From: Ignavibacteriota bacterium
GTDB taxonomy: Bacteria > Bacteroidota > Ignavibacteria > Tepidaquicellales > Tepidaquicellaceae
DNA: 14,848 nucleotides
NCBI GenBank assembly: GCA_003135995.1
Contig: PNBM01000195.1
Coordinates: forward strand, 1-14,848
Reading direction: 5' to 3'
Made by a program: the position numbers and the translations under genes. Positions within the stretch are counted from its first letter, which is position 1; the number at the start of each line of letters is the position of its first letter. Positions 5,924 to 13,097 of this stretch are shown here, piece after piece. Under the pieces are notes generated by a model that was not told where the DNA came from, did not search any database, and worked only from the letters and a program-made list of their open reading frames with translations.

Positions 5924-6838
5924 ATGCCTATAAATAAATATTTGCAATTATCAGAAGAAGTTAAAACTGCGTTGTCTGAAAATAAACCTGTTGTAGCGCT
6001 TGAATCTACAATTATTTCTCACGGTATGCCGTATCCGCAAAATTATGAAACGGCTTTGGAAGTGGAAAATATGGTGAGAACGAATAATGCTGTCCCGGCA
6101 ACGATTGCTATTGTTAACGGCATTATAAAGGTAGGGCTTGAAAAAAATGATATAGAATTTCTTTCCAAAGATAAAAATATTCTTAAAGCATCGCGGTGTG
6201 ATATCCCCGTTATAGTTTCTCAAAAATTAAGTGCGGCGACGACTGTTTCTGCTACAATGATTTGTGCAAGTCTTGCATCGATAAAAATATTTGCAACGGG
6301 CGGAATCGGCGGAGTTCATAGAAATGTAAATCAGACATTCGATATATCCGCAGACCTGACAGAATTTGGTCAAACAAATATTGCAGTTGTATCCGCTGGT
6401 GTGAAATCTATTCTCGATATCGGTCTTACACTTGAATATCTTGAAACTCTCGGCGTTCCAGTGATTGGTTATAAAACGATAGAGTTTCCGGCATTCTACA
6501 CACGCGAATCCGGATTTAAAGTTAATTACAAATTAGATTCCGCGAATGAAATTGCAGATGTGATAAAAACAAAATGGGATTTGGGTTTGAAGGGCGGAGT
6601 GTTGATAGCGAATCCTATTCCTGAAGAATTCTCGATGGATAAAAAAGTGATTGATTATGCGATTGAAAAGGCATTGCGAAAAGCAGATGATAAAGGAATT
6701 AAGGGAAAAGATGTGACGCCGTTCTTGTTATCGGAAATAAAAAATATTACCGGCGGATTGAGTCTGAAAGCAAATATACAACTTGTGCTTAACAATGCTA
6801 AATTAGCTTCGGAAATTGCAGTCGAAATAGCGAAATAG
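5924..6838 (+). CDS. psuG: pseudouridine-5'-phosphate glycosidase
   Basis: Cleaves the C-C glycosidic bond of pseudouridine 5'-phosphate to uracil and ribose 5-phosphate, a cytoplasmic, metal-dependent salvage step. The 304 residues match the family. E27 in LESTIISHG, D144 in ISADLTEFG, the Schiff-base lysine K161 in SAGVKSILD and N284 align with E. coli E31, D149, K166 and N289 at a nearly constant offset. TGGIGGVHR at 125-133 is the family's phosphate-loop signature. The partner kinase PsuK, often adjacent or fused, is not in this window. No clear Shine-Dalgarno precedes the ATG. A 7-codon open frame (5910-5933) overlaps the start codon. The final codons and the TAG stop lie inside a tandem-repeat array that continues for 75 nt downstream. 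Confidence 0.95.
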   Translation: MPINKYLQLSEEVKTALSENKPVVALESTIISHGMPYPQNYETALEVENMVRTNNAVPATIAIVNGIIKVGLEKNDIEFLSKDKNILKASRCDIPVIVSQKLSAATTVSATMICASLASIKIFATGGIGGVHRNVNQTFDISADLTEFGQTNIAVVSAGVKSILDIGLTLEYLETLGVPVIGYKTIEFPAFYTRESGFKVNYKLDSANEIADVIKTKWDLGLKGGVLIANPIPEEFSMDKKVIDYAIEKALRKADDKGIKGKDVTPFLLSEIKNITGGLSLKANIQLVLNNAKLASEIAVEIAK

Positions 6839-6913
6839 TGAAGTGCGAAATAGCGAAATAGTGAAGTGCGAAATAGTGAAGTGCGAAAAAGTGAAGTGTG
6901 AAATAGCGAAGTT
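6823..6913. repeat. tandem array of CGAAATAG and TGAAGTG units overlapping the psuG stop
   Basis: Eight-mers CGAAATAG (6823, 6831, 6846, 6854, 6869; variants at 6884 and 6899) alternate with seven-mers TGAAGTG (6839, 6862, 6877, 6892). The first two 8-mers are the last codons of psuG and contain its TAG stop. The array therefore spans the coding boundary. Confidence 0.85.
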
Positions 6914-6946
6914 AAGAATATGGAAATTTACAAGCATTTATTTTTT

Positions 6947-6974
6947 CACGTCTCACGTTTCACGTCTCACGTTA
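6947..6974. repeat. 7-bp tandem repeat CACGTYT, four copies
   Basis: Units CACGTCT, CACGTTT, CACGTCT and CACGTTA at 6947-6974, preceded by a T-run. It lies between psuG and the S46 peptidase gene and has no visible function. Confidence 0.7.
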
Positions 6975-7039
6975 ATGCATAGAAAATAATTAATTTATAT
7001 AATTCATTATCAATTATGTAAAAATCACCGAAACTTTAA

Positions 7040-7068
7040 TTGAAAATATACGTCAAAAAAAGTATATA
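7040..7068 (+). promoter_or_regulatory. sigma70-like promoter of the S46 peptidase gene
   Basis: TTGAAA (7040-7045), 17-nt spacer, TATATA (7063-7068), about 70 nt before the ATG. This is the best promoter match I see in the window, though the AT-rich background raises the chance of accidental hits. Confidence 0.5.
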
Positions 7069-7138
7069 CAATTTTATATAAAATATACTAAAATTTGTTT
7101 TAGTTAATAATATTAATTAAAAGGGAAAGGGAACAATA

Positions 7139-9292
7139 ATGAAAAGATTATTTATAATCTTGGTTTTTTCATTCATACTCGCAGTTTCTTCTTTTGCACA
7201 GGAGGGAATGTGGCTTCTAAGTCAGCTTGACCAGCTTGATTTGAATAAAAAGGGTTTGCAGATAGAAACAAGTGATATCTATAATAAGGATAAACCTTCC
7301 TTATCCAACGCTATTGTTATACTTGATGGGGGCACCGCCTCTTTTGTTTCTTCCGAAGGACTTTTGATTACAAACCATCACGTTGCCTTCACAGCTCTTC
7401 AAAGGGCAGCGACTAAAGATAACGATTTAATTACAAACGGATTTCTTGCAAAAAACCGTTCGGATGAAATCACGGCACAAGGTTATCAGGCTCAGCTTCT
7501 CGTCGATATGAAAGATGTTACAAATGAAGTTCTCGATGCAGGGAAAAATATTTCCGACATTACCGAAAAAGAAAATGCGATAACGAAGAAAATTATTGAA
7601 ATGACCGATGCCATTTCGAAAAACAAAGAAGATATAACAGCTAACATTGCTGAAATGTACAATGGAAAACAATACATACTTTTTGTATATAAAACATTTA
7701 AGGATGTACGCCTTGTATATTCTCCACCGCTTTCTATCGGAGAGTTCGGAGGTGAAACCGATAATTGGATGTGGCCCCGTCATACAGGTGATTTTTCGTT
7801 TCTGAGAGTTTACGCCGCTCCTGATGGAACAGGAAAAGAATACAGCCCCGATAACGTTCCATACAAACCGAAGGTGTGGCTCAAGGTTGCCAAAGATGGT
7901 CTGAAAGAAGGAGATTTTACTTTCATTCTCGGATATCCGGGAACTACAACCCGATACCGGACATCAAATTCAGTGGATTGGAACCAGAATGTTAACTATC
8001 CTTTCTCAATTAAAAATTTCAGGGAAATCATTGATCTGTCTCTGAATTTAACAAAAAATGACAATGAAGGAAGAATTAAAGTATCGAGTTTAGTAAAAGG
8101 ATTATCAAATGGAATGAAAAACTATGAAGGTAAGGTAGCAGGAATGAAAAAAACAAATTTCCTTCAGAAGAAAAAAGATTTCGAAAAAGAATTTTCTTCC
8201 TGGGTTAACAAAGACCAGGGCAGAGTATCAAAATACGGCGATATATTTAAGATTGACGATGAACTTTATGGCAACCTGGCAAAAACCAAAGACAGAGACC
8301 TCGTGTTCGGAATATTTCAAGGTCTTGCAAGCACACAATTGGGCATTGCAATGCGCATCTATGGAATTAAATATCAACTTGAAAAGCCTGAAAGTGAAAG
8401 ATTACCGGGTTTTACAGAAAAAGGTTTACAGGAAACATTTAATAATCTGGAATATGCATACGCTAATTATTTTGAGCCCGTCGATAAAGCTTTATTAGTT
8501 CGTGCGTTAAAAATGGCAAACGAACTTCCGCAGGACCAGAGAATAAAAGGACTGGAATATGTTTTCAATGATAAATCCAAAACGATTGAACAATTTGTTG
8601 ATGATGCTTTTAATACATCAAAACTTAAAGATGTAGAGTACACAAAGGGAATGGTAAAATTATCTGTTAAAGAACTTGAAGCGTTAAATGACCCGTTCAT
8701 AAAAATGGTGGCAAGTATGAATCCGGAAAATAATGAAATTCAGATGAACGGATTAGTTTTCAATGCAAAAGTTACAGATTTACGAAAAAGATATATAGAC
8801 GGACTCTTTGAATGGAAAGGAACAGGAATGTATCCCGATGCAAACCGTACATTGCGCTTTACTTCCGGAAATATAAAAGGTTACAGCCCTGCTGACGGAG
8901 TAATGTATTCTCCATTTACAACTTTAAAAGGCGTAATTCAAAAAAACACGGGAGAAGAACCTTTTAATGTTCCGGATAAATTAACAGAATTATATAATAA
9001 AAAAGATTATGGCAGATGGGAAGACCCAAACCTGAAAGATGTACCTGTTGCATTTACTCATCAGTGCGATATTACGGGCGGAAACAGCGGAAGCCCTGTA
9101 ATGAATGCTAAAGGCGAATTAATCGGATTAGCTTTCGACGGAAATTATGAAGCTATGATTAGTGACTGGCAATACGATTATGATTTACAGCGTGTTATAT
9201 CCGTTGATATAAGATATGTATTGTTTGTTACTGAAAAATTTTCTAACGCCGGTTTCATTTTGAATGAAATGGGATTGTCTCATCCGAACTGA
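7139..9292 (+). CDS. secreted S46 family dipeptidyl peptidase, DPP7-like
   Basis: Serine exopeptidase of family S46 that releases dipeptides from peptide N-termini, probably in the periplasm or at the cell surface. The 717 residues match DPP7/DPP11. A signal peptide spans about 1-20 (cleavage SFA-QEG). The chymotrypsin-like triad is visible: H81 in LITNHHVAF, D218 in the family signature WMWPRHTGDF, and S650 in GGNSGSPV. Eighteen residues after the serine is G668 in AFDGNYE; at this position DPP7 has glycine and DPP11 arginine, so preference for hydrophobic rather than acidic P1 residues is inferred. An AGGG-rich ribosome binding site precedes the ATG. The gene has its own promoter and a strong terminator, so it is likely monocistronic. 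It would feed amino-acid catabolism from external peptides. Confidence 0.95.
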   Translation: MKRLFIILVFSFILAVSSFAQEGMWLLSQLDQLDLNKKGLQIETSDIYNKDKPSLSNAIVILDGGTASFVSSEGLLITNHHVAFTALQRAATKDNDLITNGFLAKNRSDEITAQGYQAQLLVDMKDVTNEVLDAGKNISDITEKENAITKKIIEMTDAISKNKEDITANIAEMYNGKQYILFVYKTFKDVRLVYSPPLSIGEFGGETDNWMWPRHTGDFSFLRVYAAPDGTGKEYSPDNVPYKPKVWLKVAKDGLKEGDFTFILGYPGTTTRYRTSNSVDWNQNVNYPFSIKNFREIIDLSLNLTKNDNEGRIKVSSLVKGLSNGMKNYEGKVAGMKKTNFLQKKKDFEKEFSSWVNKDQGRVSKYGDIFKIDDELYGNLAKTKDRDLVFGIFQGLASTQLGIAMRIYGIKYQLEKPESERLPGFTEKGLQETFNNLEYAYANYFEPVDKALLVRALKMANELPQDQRIKGLEYVFNDKSKTIEQFVDDAFNTSKLKDVEYTKGMVKLSVKELEALNDPFIKMVASMNPENNEIQMNGLVFNAKVTDLRKRYIDGLFEWKGTGMYPDANRTLRFTSGNIKGYSPADGVMYSPFTTLKGVIQKNTGEEPFNVPDKLTELYNKKDYGRWEDPNLKDVPVAFTHQCDITGGNSGSPVMNAKGELIGLAFDGNYEAMISDWQYDYDLQRVISVDIRYVLFVTEKFSNAGFILNEMGLSHPN

Positions 9293-9314
9293 TGAATGTG
9301 AAATAATGATTATA

Positions 9315-9354
9315 TGTGTCGGGATCCCTAAAGTACAGGAGACTCCCCGACACA
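9315..9354. repeat. hairpin TGTGTCGGG/CCCGACACA
   Basis: Nine-bp perfect arms (9315-9323, 9346-9354) around a 22-nt loop containing ATCCC and ACAGGAG. It is followed by AATAAAA rather than a T-run, so it is more likely a member of the dispersed palindrome family also seen at 5753-5777 than a terminator. Confidence 0.5.
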
Positions 9355-9375
9355 ATAAAACTGATATTTAATAAC

Positions 9376-9410
9376 AATGCCCCGGAAAAAAATTCCGGGG
9401 CATTATTTTA
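9376..9410 (+). terminator. rho-independent terminator after the S46 peptidase gene
   Basis: Twelve-bp perfect stem AATGCCCCGGAA (9376-9387) with TTCCGGGGCATT (9393-9404), 5-nt A loop, then ATTTTA. The stem is symmetrical and flanked by A/T runs, so it may also serve the convergent gene at 9466-9897. Confidence 0.85.
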
Positions 9411-9465
9411 AAATTATTTAATCTCAAAAGGGCACGGGTTTGAAAAAATATTTAATATGATTTAA

Positions 9466-9897
9466 TTATTTTTTTTCGAGATTAGGGTAATCTCTGACAA
9501 GAGCGTCAGTATGACCGCGTAAAAATGATCCCCACTTTTTGAACATTTCCTCGCGCTTCGATTTGTCAGGGTAAGAAGCAGCTACTATATCATCGAATTT
9601 TTTGTCCGCCGCAACCCATGCGTCCATATCTTTATATTCGGATACCAGGCATACATTCCAGCTTGGACCGTTCAGATGTCTGAATATCTTCGTACTTAAA
9701 ACATATTCATTTTGCATATCCATTGGTTTTAATTCCTTTTCATACATATCCATAAAATCGCTTATCTGGTCATAACCAATCGAAATAAATGTCATTTCAA
9801 ATACATGATTGGTTGATTTGTCCTGTGAATAAATATTAGCCGATGCCAGTAAAATCAGTATTATAACTAAAGTAGTGTTTATAATTTTTGCTTTCAT
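9466..9897 (-). CDS. small exported protein of unknown function, possible dimeric alpha/beta-barrel fold
   Basis: A 143-residue protein. The start is the ATG at 9895-9897, preceded by AAGGAGAG; an upstream in-frame ATG at 9966 would add 23 residues before the signal peptide and lacks such a site. Residues 1-25 form a signal peptide (hydrophobic VIILILLASANIYS, then QDK). The mature part has two related halves, each strand-helix-like: FEMTFISIGYDQISDFMDMY and WNVCLVSEYKDMDAWVAADK. That layout is reminiscent of small dimeric alpha/beta barrel (ferredoxin-like, NIPSNAP/ABM-type) proteins, but I do not recognise the family. Only one cysteine (in NVCLV) remains in the mature chain. It is convergent with the S46 peptidase gene and divergent from the C1 peptidase gene. 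Confidence 0.8.
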   Translation of the reverse strand: MKAKIINTTLVIILILLASANIYSQDKSTNHVFEMTFISIGYDQISDFMDMYEKELKPMDMQNEYVLSTKIFRHLNGPSWNVCLVSEYKDMDAWVAADKKFDDIVAASYPDKSKREEMFKKWGSFLRGHTDALVRDYPNLEKK

Positions 9898-9997
9898 TGT
9901 TTCTCTCCTTCTATTTTTAATTTTAATAGTGCCCTTTGAAATTAGTGATTTAATACAACAAACCATTGTTTATTAAAGTTTTCGGTCAAAACGAAAA

Positions 9998-10026
9998 GAA
10001 TTAGAATCAGCCAAAAAGTGTGTCAA
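9998..10026 (-). promoter_or_regulatory. candidate promoter of the 9466-9897 gene
   Basis: Minus-strand TTGACA (10021-10026) is an exact -35 box, with TAATTC (9998-10003) 17 nt downstream as a weak -10. It implies a leader of about 95 nt. Confidence 0.3.
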
Positions 10027-10050
10027 AATTTTCATATACTATTTTCATCT

Positions 10051-10079
10051 TTGAATATAAATAAGCATAATGTTAAATT
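10051..10079 (+). promoter_or_regulatory. candidate promoter of the C1 peptidase gene
   Basis: TTGAAT (10051-10056), 17-nt spacer, TAAATT (10074-10079), leaving a long leader of about 175 nt before the ATG at 10261. The divergent intergenic stretch 9898-10260 otherwise shows only AT-rich sequence without clear repeats. Confidence 0.25.
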
Positions 10080-10260
10080 GTAATAATAAGGTTTTGCTTT
10101 CCAATTATATTCCTTTGAGGAAATCAGGATTTAGAATATTCAAAATCTAATTCTTTTATGATTACGGAGTGATTAAAAACAAAATTGAAATAAAATACAG
10201 GCATTGGATGAGAACTTATATTTGCTCAAAAATATTTATTATAAACAATTTAAAACATTT

Positions 10261-11376
10261 ATGAAAAAACAATTATTTTTATCGGCATTAATATTAATCT
10301 TTACATTTTTATTAGTTCAGAGCAGTTTACCGCAGGAATTAACTACTGTAAAAATTAATCCCGCTACTGAGGTAAAAAACCAGGGCAAGAGCGGAACGTG
10401 CTGGTGCTTTTCGGTTTTATCAATTTTAGAATCCGAACTTTTGAAAAGAGGAGTCGAACATCCCGACCTTTCCGAATTATATATTGTAAGAAATATATAT
10501 ATCGAGAAAGCTAAAAATTATATCCTGAGACAGGGATTCACTCGCTTTAGCGAAGGTGCATTCGGTCACGATGTTTTTCCCGCAATCGAAAAATACGGAA
10601 TCGTTCCATTGAGCGTTTATCCGAATGTTGCCCCGGGTGATACAATGAATCATATGGGATTCGACGAAATGCTGAAAAAATTTCTTGACAGTGTTCTGGT
10701 TAGAGTCCCGATATCACCGGACTGGGAACAAAACTACGTAAAAATGCTCGATGATAAATTCGGCAAGCCGCCCGAAAAATTCAGCTACAACGGAAAAGAA
10801 TATACTCCTATCGAATTTGCACAAAAAGTATTGAAATTCACAGGCGATGATTTTATCGGTTTAACATCTTTCACGCATCATCCGTTTTATAAAGCTTTTA
10901 ACGTCGAAGTGCCGGATAATTATTCCGGAGGACTTTTTTACAATGTGCCGATAGAGGAATTAATAGAAGCGGCTGAACATGCCGTTATGAATGATTATAC
11001 GGTTGGCTGGGATGCGGACGTGTCAAACAAATTTTTCAATCAAAGAACCGGCTGGGCAATGAATCCAAAGGATAAAAAAGATTTGAAAGGAATCATTAAT
11101 CCGGATGATGAAGAAATTCCTTATTCACAAAAAACACGACAGGAACTTTTTGAAAACCTGACTACACAGGATGACCACCTGATGCATATCGTTGGATTAA
11201 AAAAATCAGAAGGAGGAAAAGATTTTTTCTATGTGAAAAATTCATGGGGTACTATGGGACCATTTCTTGGTTACATTAATGTTTCAGAAACATATTTTGG
11301 TATTAATACAATAACGATTGTTCTTCCCAAAAGTGCTTTGAGTAAGGAATTGAAAGCAAAATTGAATATACGCTAA
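10261..11376 (+). CDS. exported C1B-type cysteine peptidase (aminopeptidase C/bleomycin hydrolase family)
   Basis: Papain-fold peptidase of the PepC/bleomycin-hydrolase branch, which trims residues from peptide N-termini. Starting at the ATG at 10261 (371 residues) gives a signal peptide of about 25 residues (cleavage near LPQ-E); the longer frame begins with TTG at 10204 and would bury that signal. No Shine-Dalgarno is seen. Q41 and the nucleophile C47 lie in NQGKSGTCWCFS, H309 in DDHLMHIVG and N327 in YVKNSWG, so the active site is complete. The branch-specific segment before the histidine (SGGLFYNVPIEELIEAAEHAV, 222-242) fits PepC-like enzymes. Classical PepC is cytoplasmic and about 440-450 residues; this one is shorter and exported, as is usual for Bacteroidota forms. 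The stop codon is followed immediately by a 9-bp repeat array. Confidence 0.93.
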   Translation: MKKQLFLSALILIFTFLLVQSSLPQELTTVKINPATEVKNQGKSGTCWCFSVLSILESELLKRGVEHPDLSELYIVRNIYIEKAKNYILRQGFTRFSEGAFGHDVFPAIEKYGIVPLSVYPNVAPGDTMNHMGFDEMLKKFLDSVLVRVPISPDWEQNYVKMLDDKFGKPPEKFSYNGKEYTPIEFAQKVLKFTGDDFIGLTSFTHHPFYKAFNVEVPDNYSGGLFYNVPIEELIEAAEHAVMNDYTVGWDADVSNKFFNQRTGWAMNPKDKKDLKGIINPDDEEIPYSQKTRQELFENLTTQDDHLMHIVGLKKSEGGKDFFYVKNSWGTMGPFLGYINVSETYFGINTITIVLPKSALSKELKAKLNIR

Positions 11377-11488
11377 GTTCGTCAAGTTTGTCAGGTTTAT
11401 CAAGTTTGTCAAGTTCATCAAGTTTATCAAGTTATCAAGTTTGTAGAGTTAACTTTAGTAAATTTATAAAGTTTATTATGTTCGTAAA
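11377..11488. repeat. 9-bp tandem repeat array, consensus RTTYRTMAA
   Basis: Starts at the base after the C1 peptidase stop codon. Eight units run from 11377 to 11447 (GTTCGTCAA, GTTTGTCAG, GTTTATCAA and variants; one unit has 8 bp), then after a 14-bp gap three more run from 11462 to 11488 (ATTTATAAA, GTTTATTAT, GTTCGTAAA). The unit matches the shorter array at 1075-1101. Confidence 0.85.
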
Positions 11489-11505
11489 ATTATAATAAAT
11501 ACTCT

Positions 11506-11530
11506 CATTCCCAATCCCCGATTGGGAATG
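11506..11530. terminator. palindrome downstream of the C1 peptidase gene
   Basis: Perfect 10-bp arms CATTCCCAAT (11506-11515) and ATTGGGAATG (11521-11530) with a CCCCG loop. The following plus-strand sequence is moderately T-rich (TGTTCTTATTTCTT). It can act as a terminator or be a dispersed palindrome. Confidence 0.5.
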
Positions 11531-11574
11531 TGCTCTGTTCTTATTTCTTGTTAAATAAATTAACAAAATTTAAT

Positions 11575-12072
11575 ATGAAAAAAATAATTTTTCTCAGCTT
11601 TGTAATATTTTTTACTATAACAACTCTATCGTCATTTGCACAAACGAACAAACTTCGCTTCGGATTAAAATACCAGATAAAAAGTTTGAATTATGAATTT
11701 GTCGACGACGTTCCGAATCATAAAATGGGAGTATCACACGGAGTCGGTCTCGCTTATATGAAAGACGGCAGCCAGGCGAATGTAAATGTATATTTTGTTT
11801 TTGATTATACAGATGGTAATGGAAATTTTATCGAAAATTATGTGGTTCAAATGAGTGACGTTTCAAAAATATCTATCAAAGCTGATGGTACTTCGTTTGG
11901 CAGTGCAGATGACCCGATGTTTAATGCAAATGTTACGATTATGAGTGGAACCGGGGAATACGAGGGAATAAAAGGAAAAGGAAAGATGACCGGTAACAGG
12001 CGTTCACAACTGGACGATAAAGCAACCGTTAATCTTACTTTCGAATTAGAATACACTTTAAAAAACCAATAA
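11575..12072 (+). CDS. exported beta-rich protein of unknown function
   Basis: A 165-residue protein starting at the ATG at 11575, which places a signal peptide at 1-22 (cleavage SFA-QTN); the frame opens earlier at a GTG, but that would precede the signal by 15 residues. The mature chain is rich in predicted beta strands. Its C-terminal part contains DGTSFGSAD, then MSGTGEYEGIKGKGKMTGNR (about residues 122-141), a Gly-rich pattern like that in allene-oxide-cyclase-barrel/dirigent-like proteins, where such motifs mark adjacent barrel strands. This fold assignment is a guess. There are no cysteines in the mature part and no catalytic motif that I recognise. A lipoprotein gene follows 25 nt downstream, so the two are probably one operon. 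Confidence 0.75.
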   Translation: MKKIIFLSFVIFFTITTLSSFAQTNKLRFGLKYQIKSLNYEFVDDVPNHKMGVSHGVGLAYMKDGSQANVNVYFVFDYTDGNGNFIENYVVQMSDVSKISIKADGTSFGSADDPMFNANVTIMSGTGEYEGIKGKGKMTGNRRSQLDDKATVNLTFELEYTLKNQ

Positions 12073-12097
12073 ATTTCTTAATCAAATTATTTTAAAA

Positions 12098-12823
12098 ATG
12101 AAATTCATAATCCGGACTTATTTATTTTTATTTTTAGTTTTGTCTATAACTTCATGTACAGAAAAGAACAAATCGAACCAGCAAACACAAACAAATCAAT
12201 CCCCGGATAATAAAAAAATTGACGTAGTACAGCCTGAAGACGTAGTAACTCCCCCGAATTTACCGCCATTGGGAAAATGGATGTATACTTCAGAAAAGAA
12301 ATATTCGGATTGGCTTGGAGAAAAATTAAACGGGAAAACACTCAGAGAACCTGTTAATATTGTAATTGTGGATAGTATTTCAAAGTCGGCGGATGATGCA
12401 AAAAACCTGTTAATTAAAAATTTTAAACTTGCGGGATTTGAAATCAGAAGCGGTCATTCGGGAGGCTATCTTGGTTTTATTGAAAAAATGCTTTATACTC
12501 AGTTACCTGATAAACCGGATCATGCTTTTGCAGATAAACCTTTCGAAGAAGATAATAACCACGGAAGAATATTCGGTCCGTGTTTAATAAACGGAGTTTA
12601 TTATTTTACAGGTGCGTTCAGCAGGGAAAAAGTAGTTGTAAATATTCCAGTACATCAATTTGTATCTTTTAATGCGGCAAGAATTCAATTGTCTGAAAAC
12701 CTGAATACAAATTCAACCTATAAATTTGCCGGAAAAGTAGACATGAAGAACAGACTTGAGACGGAATCAATAACGACCGGCGATTGCGATGGCAAAGCGA
12801 TTTTATTATCAGCGGCTAAATAA
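12098..12823 (+). CDS. lipoprotein with a possible LssY-C-like domain
   Basis: A 241-residue protein. The N-terminus is a lipoprotein signal with lipobox SITSC, so C20 would be acylated and the protein anchored to a membrane. A Gln/Asn/Pro-rich linker (about 22-58) follows. The globular part includes REPVNIVIVDS, a helix DDAKNLLIKNFKLAGFE, and DHAFADKPFEEDNNHGRIFGP (about 146-166). That order (PVN-hydrophobic strand, helix ending in aGF/aGW, then AF-KP-and-H-R motif) recalls the C-terminal LssY domain; I hold this only tentatively. Family members are uncharacterised biochemically as far as I know. It lies 25 nt after the exported beta-rich protein gene and has no Shine-Dalgarno. Convergent with the 13098-13496 gene. 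Confidence 0.78.
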   Translation: MKFIIRTYLFLFLVLSITSCTEKNKSNQQTQTNQSPDNKKIDVVQPEDVVTPPNLPPLGKWMYTSEKKYSDWLGEKLNGKTLREPVNIVIVDSISKSADDAKNLLIKNFKLAGFEIRSGHSGGYLGFIEKMLYTQLPDKPDHAFADKPFEEDNNHGRIFGPCLINGVYYFTGAFSREKVVVNIPVHQFVSFNAARIQLSENLNTNSTYKFAGKVDMKNRLETESITTGDCDGKAILLSAAK

Positions 12824-12834
12824 AAATTCCGATG

Positions 12835-12981
12835 CCGGTTTAAAAATTAATTTTGATTTATCACCTCAGATATAAAACAGAGCTATAATAATATTCTATT
12901 TTAGCATCAGGTATATTTAAATTAAACCGGTCCTGTAAGAATTCAGTAATATTCAGTGGATTATTCATCTTACAAAACCGG
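12835..12981. other. convergent intergenic region with two overlapping inverted repeats
   Basis: CCGGTTTAA (12835-12843) is complementary to TTAAACCGG (12922-12930). The CCGG of the latter also begins a 14-nt arm (12927-12940) that pairs at 12 of 14 positions with 12968-12981 around a 27-nt loop. The two pairings share bases and cannot form together. Lying between two converging genes, they may be terminators, although no T-run follows. Confidence 0.45.
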
Positions 12982-13097
12982 ATAATTAATAAATTTTAAT
13001 AACATCACAATTAATTCTTAAAACCTGCATCGGAAAACATATTAATTCGAAACACGTATGTTCACAGAGCACATAAAAAAAATATTATTCTTCTTAA

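Noticed and set aside
6823..6913. CRISPR-like array
   Set aside because: The units are 7-8 bp and contiguous with no unique spacers, so these are simple tandem repeats. The same holds for the array at 11377-11488.
7427..8700. Several open frames in other phases inside the S46 peptidase gene
   Set aside because: They are shadows of a gene with a complete catalytic triad and full family length.
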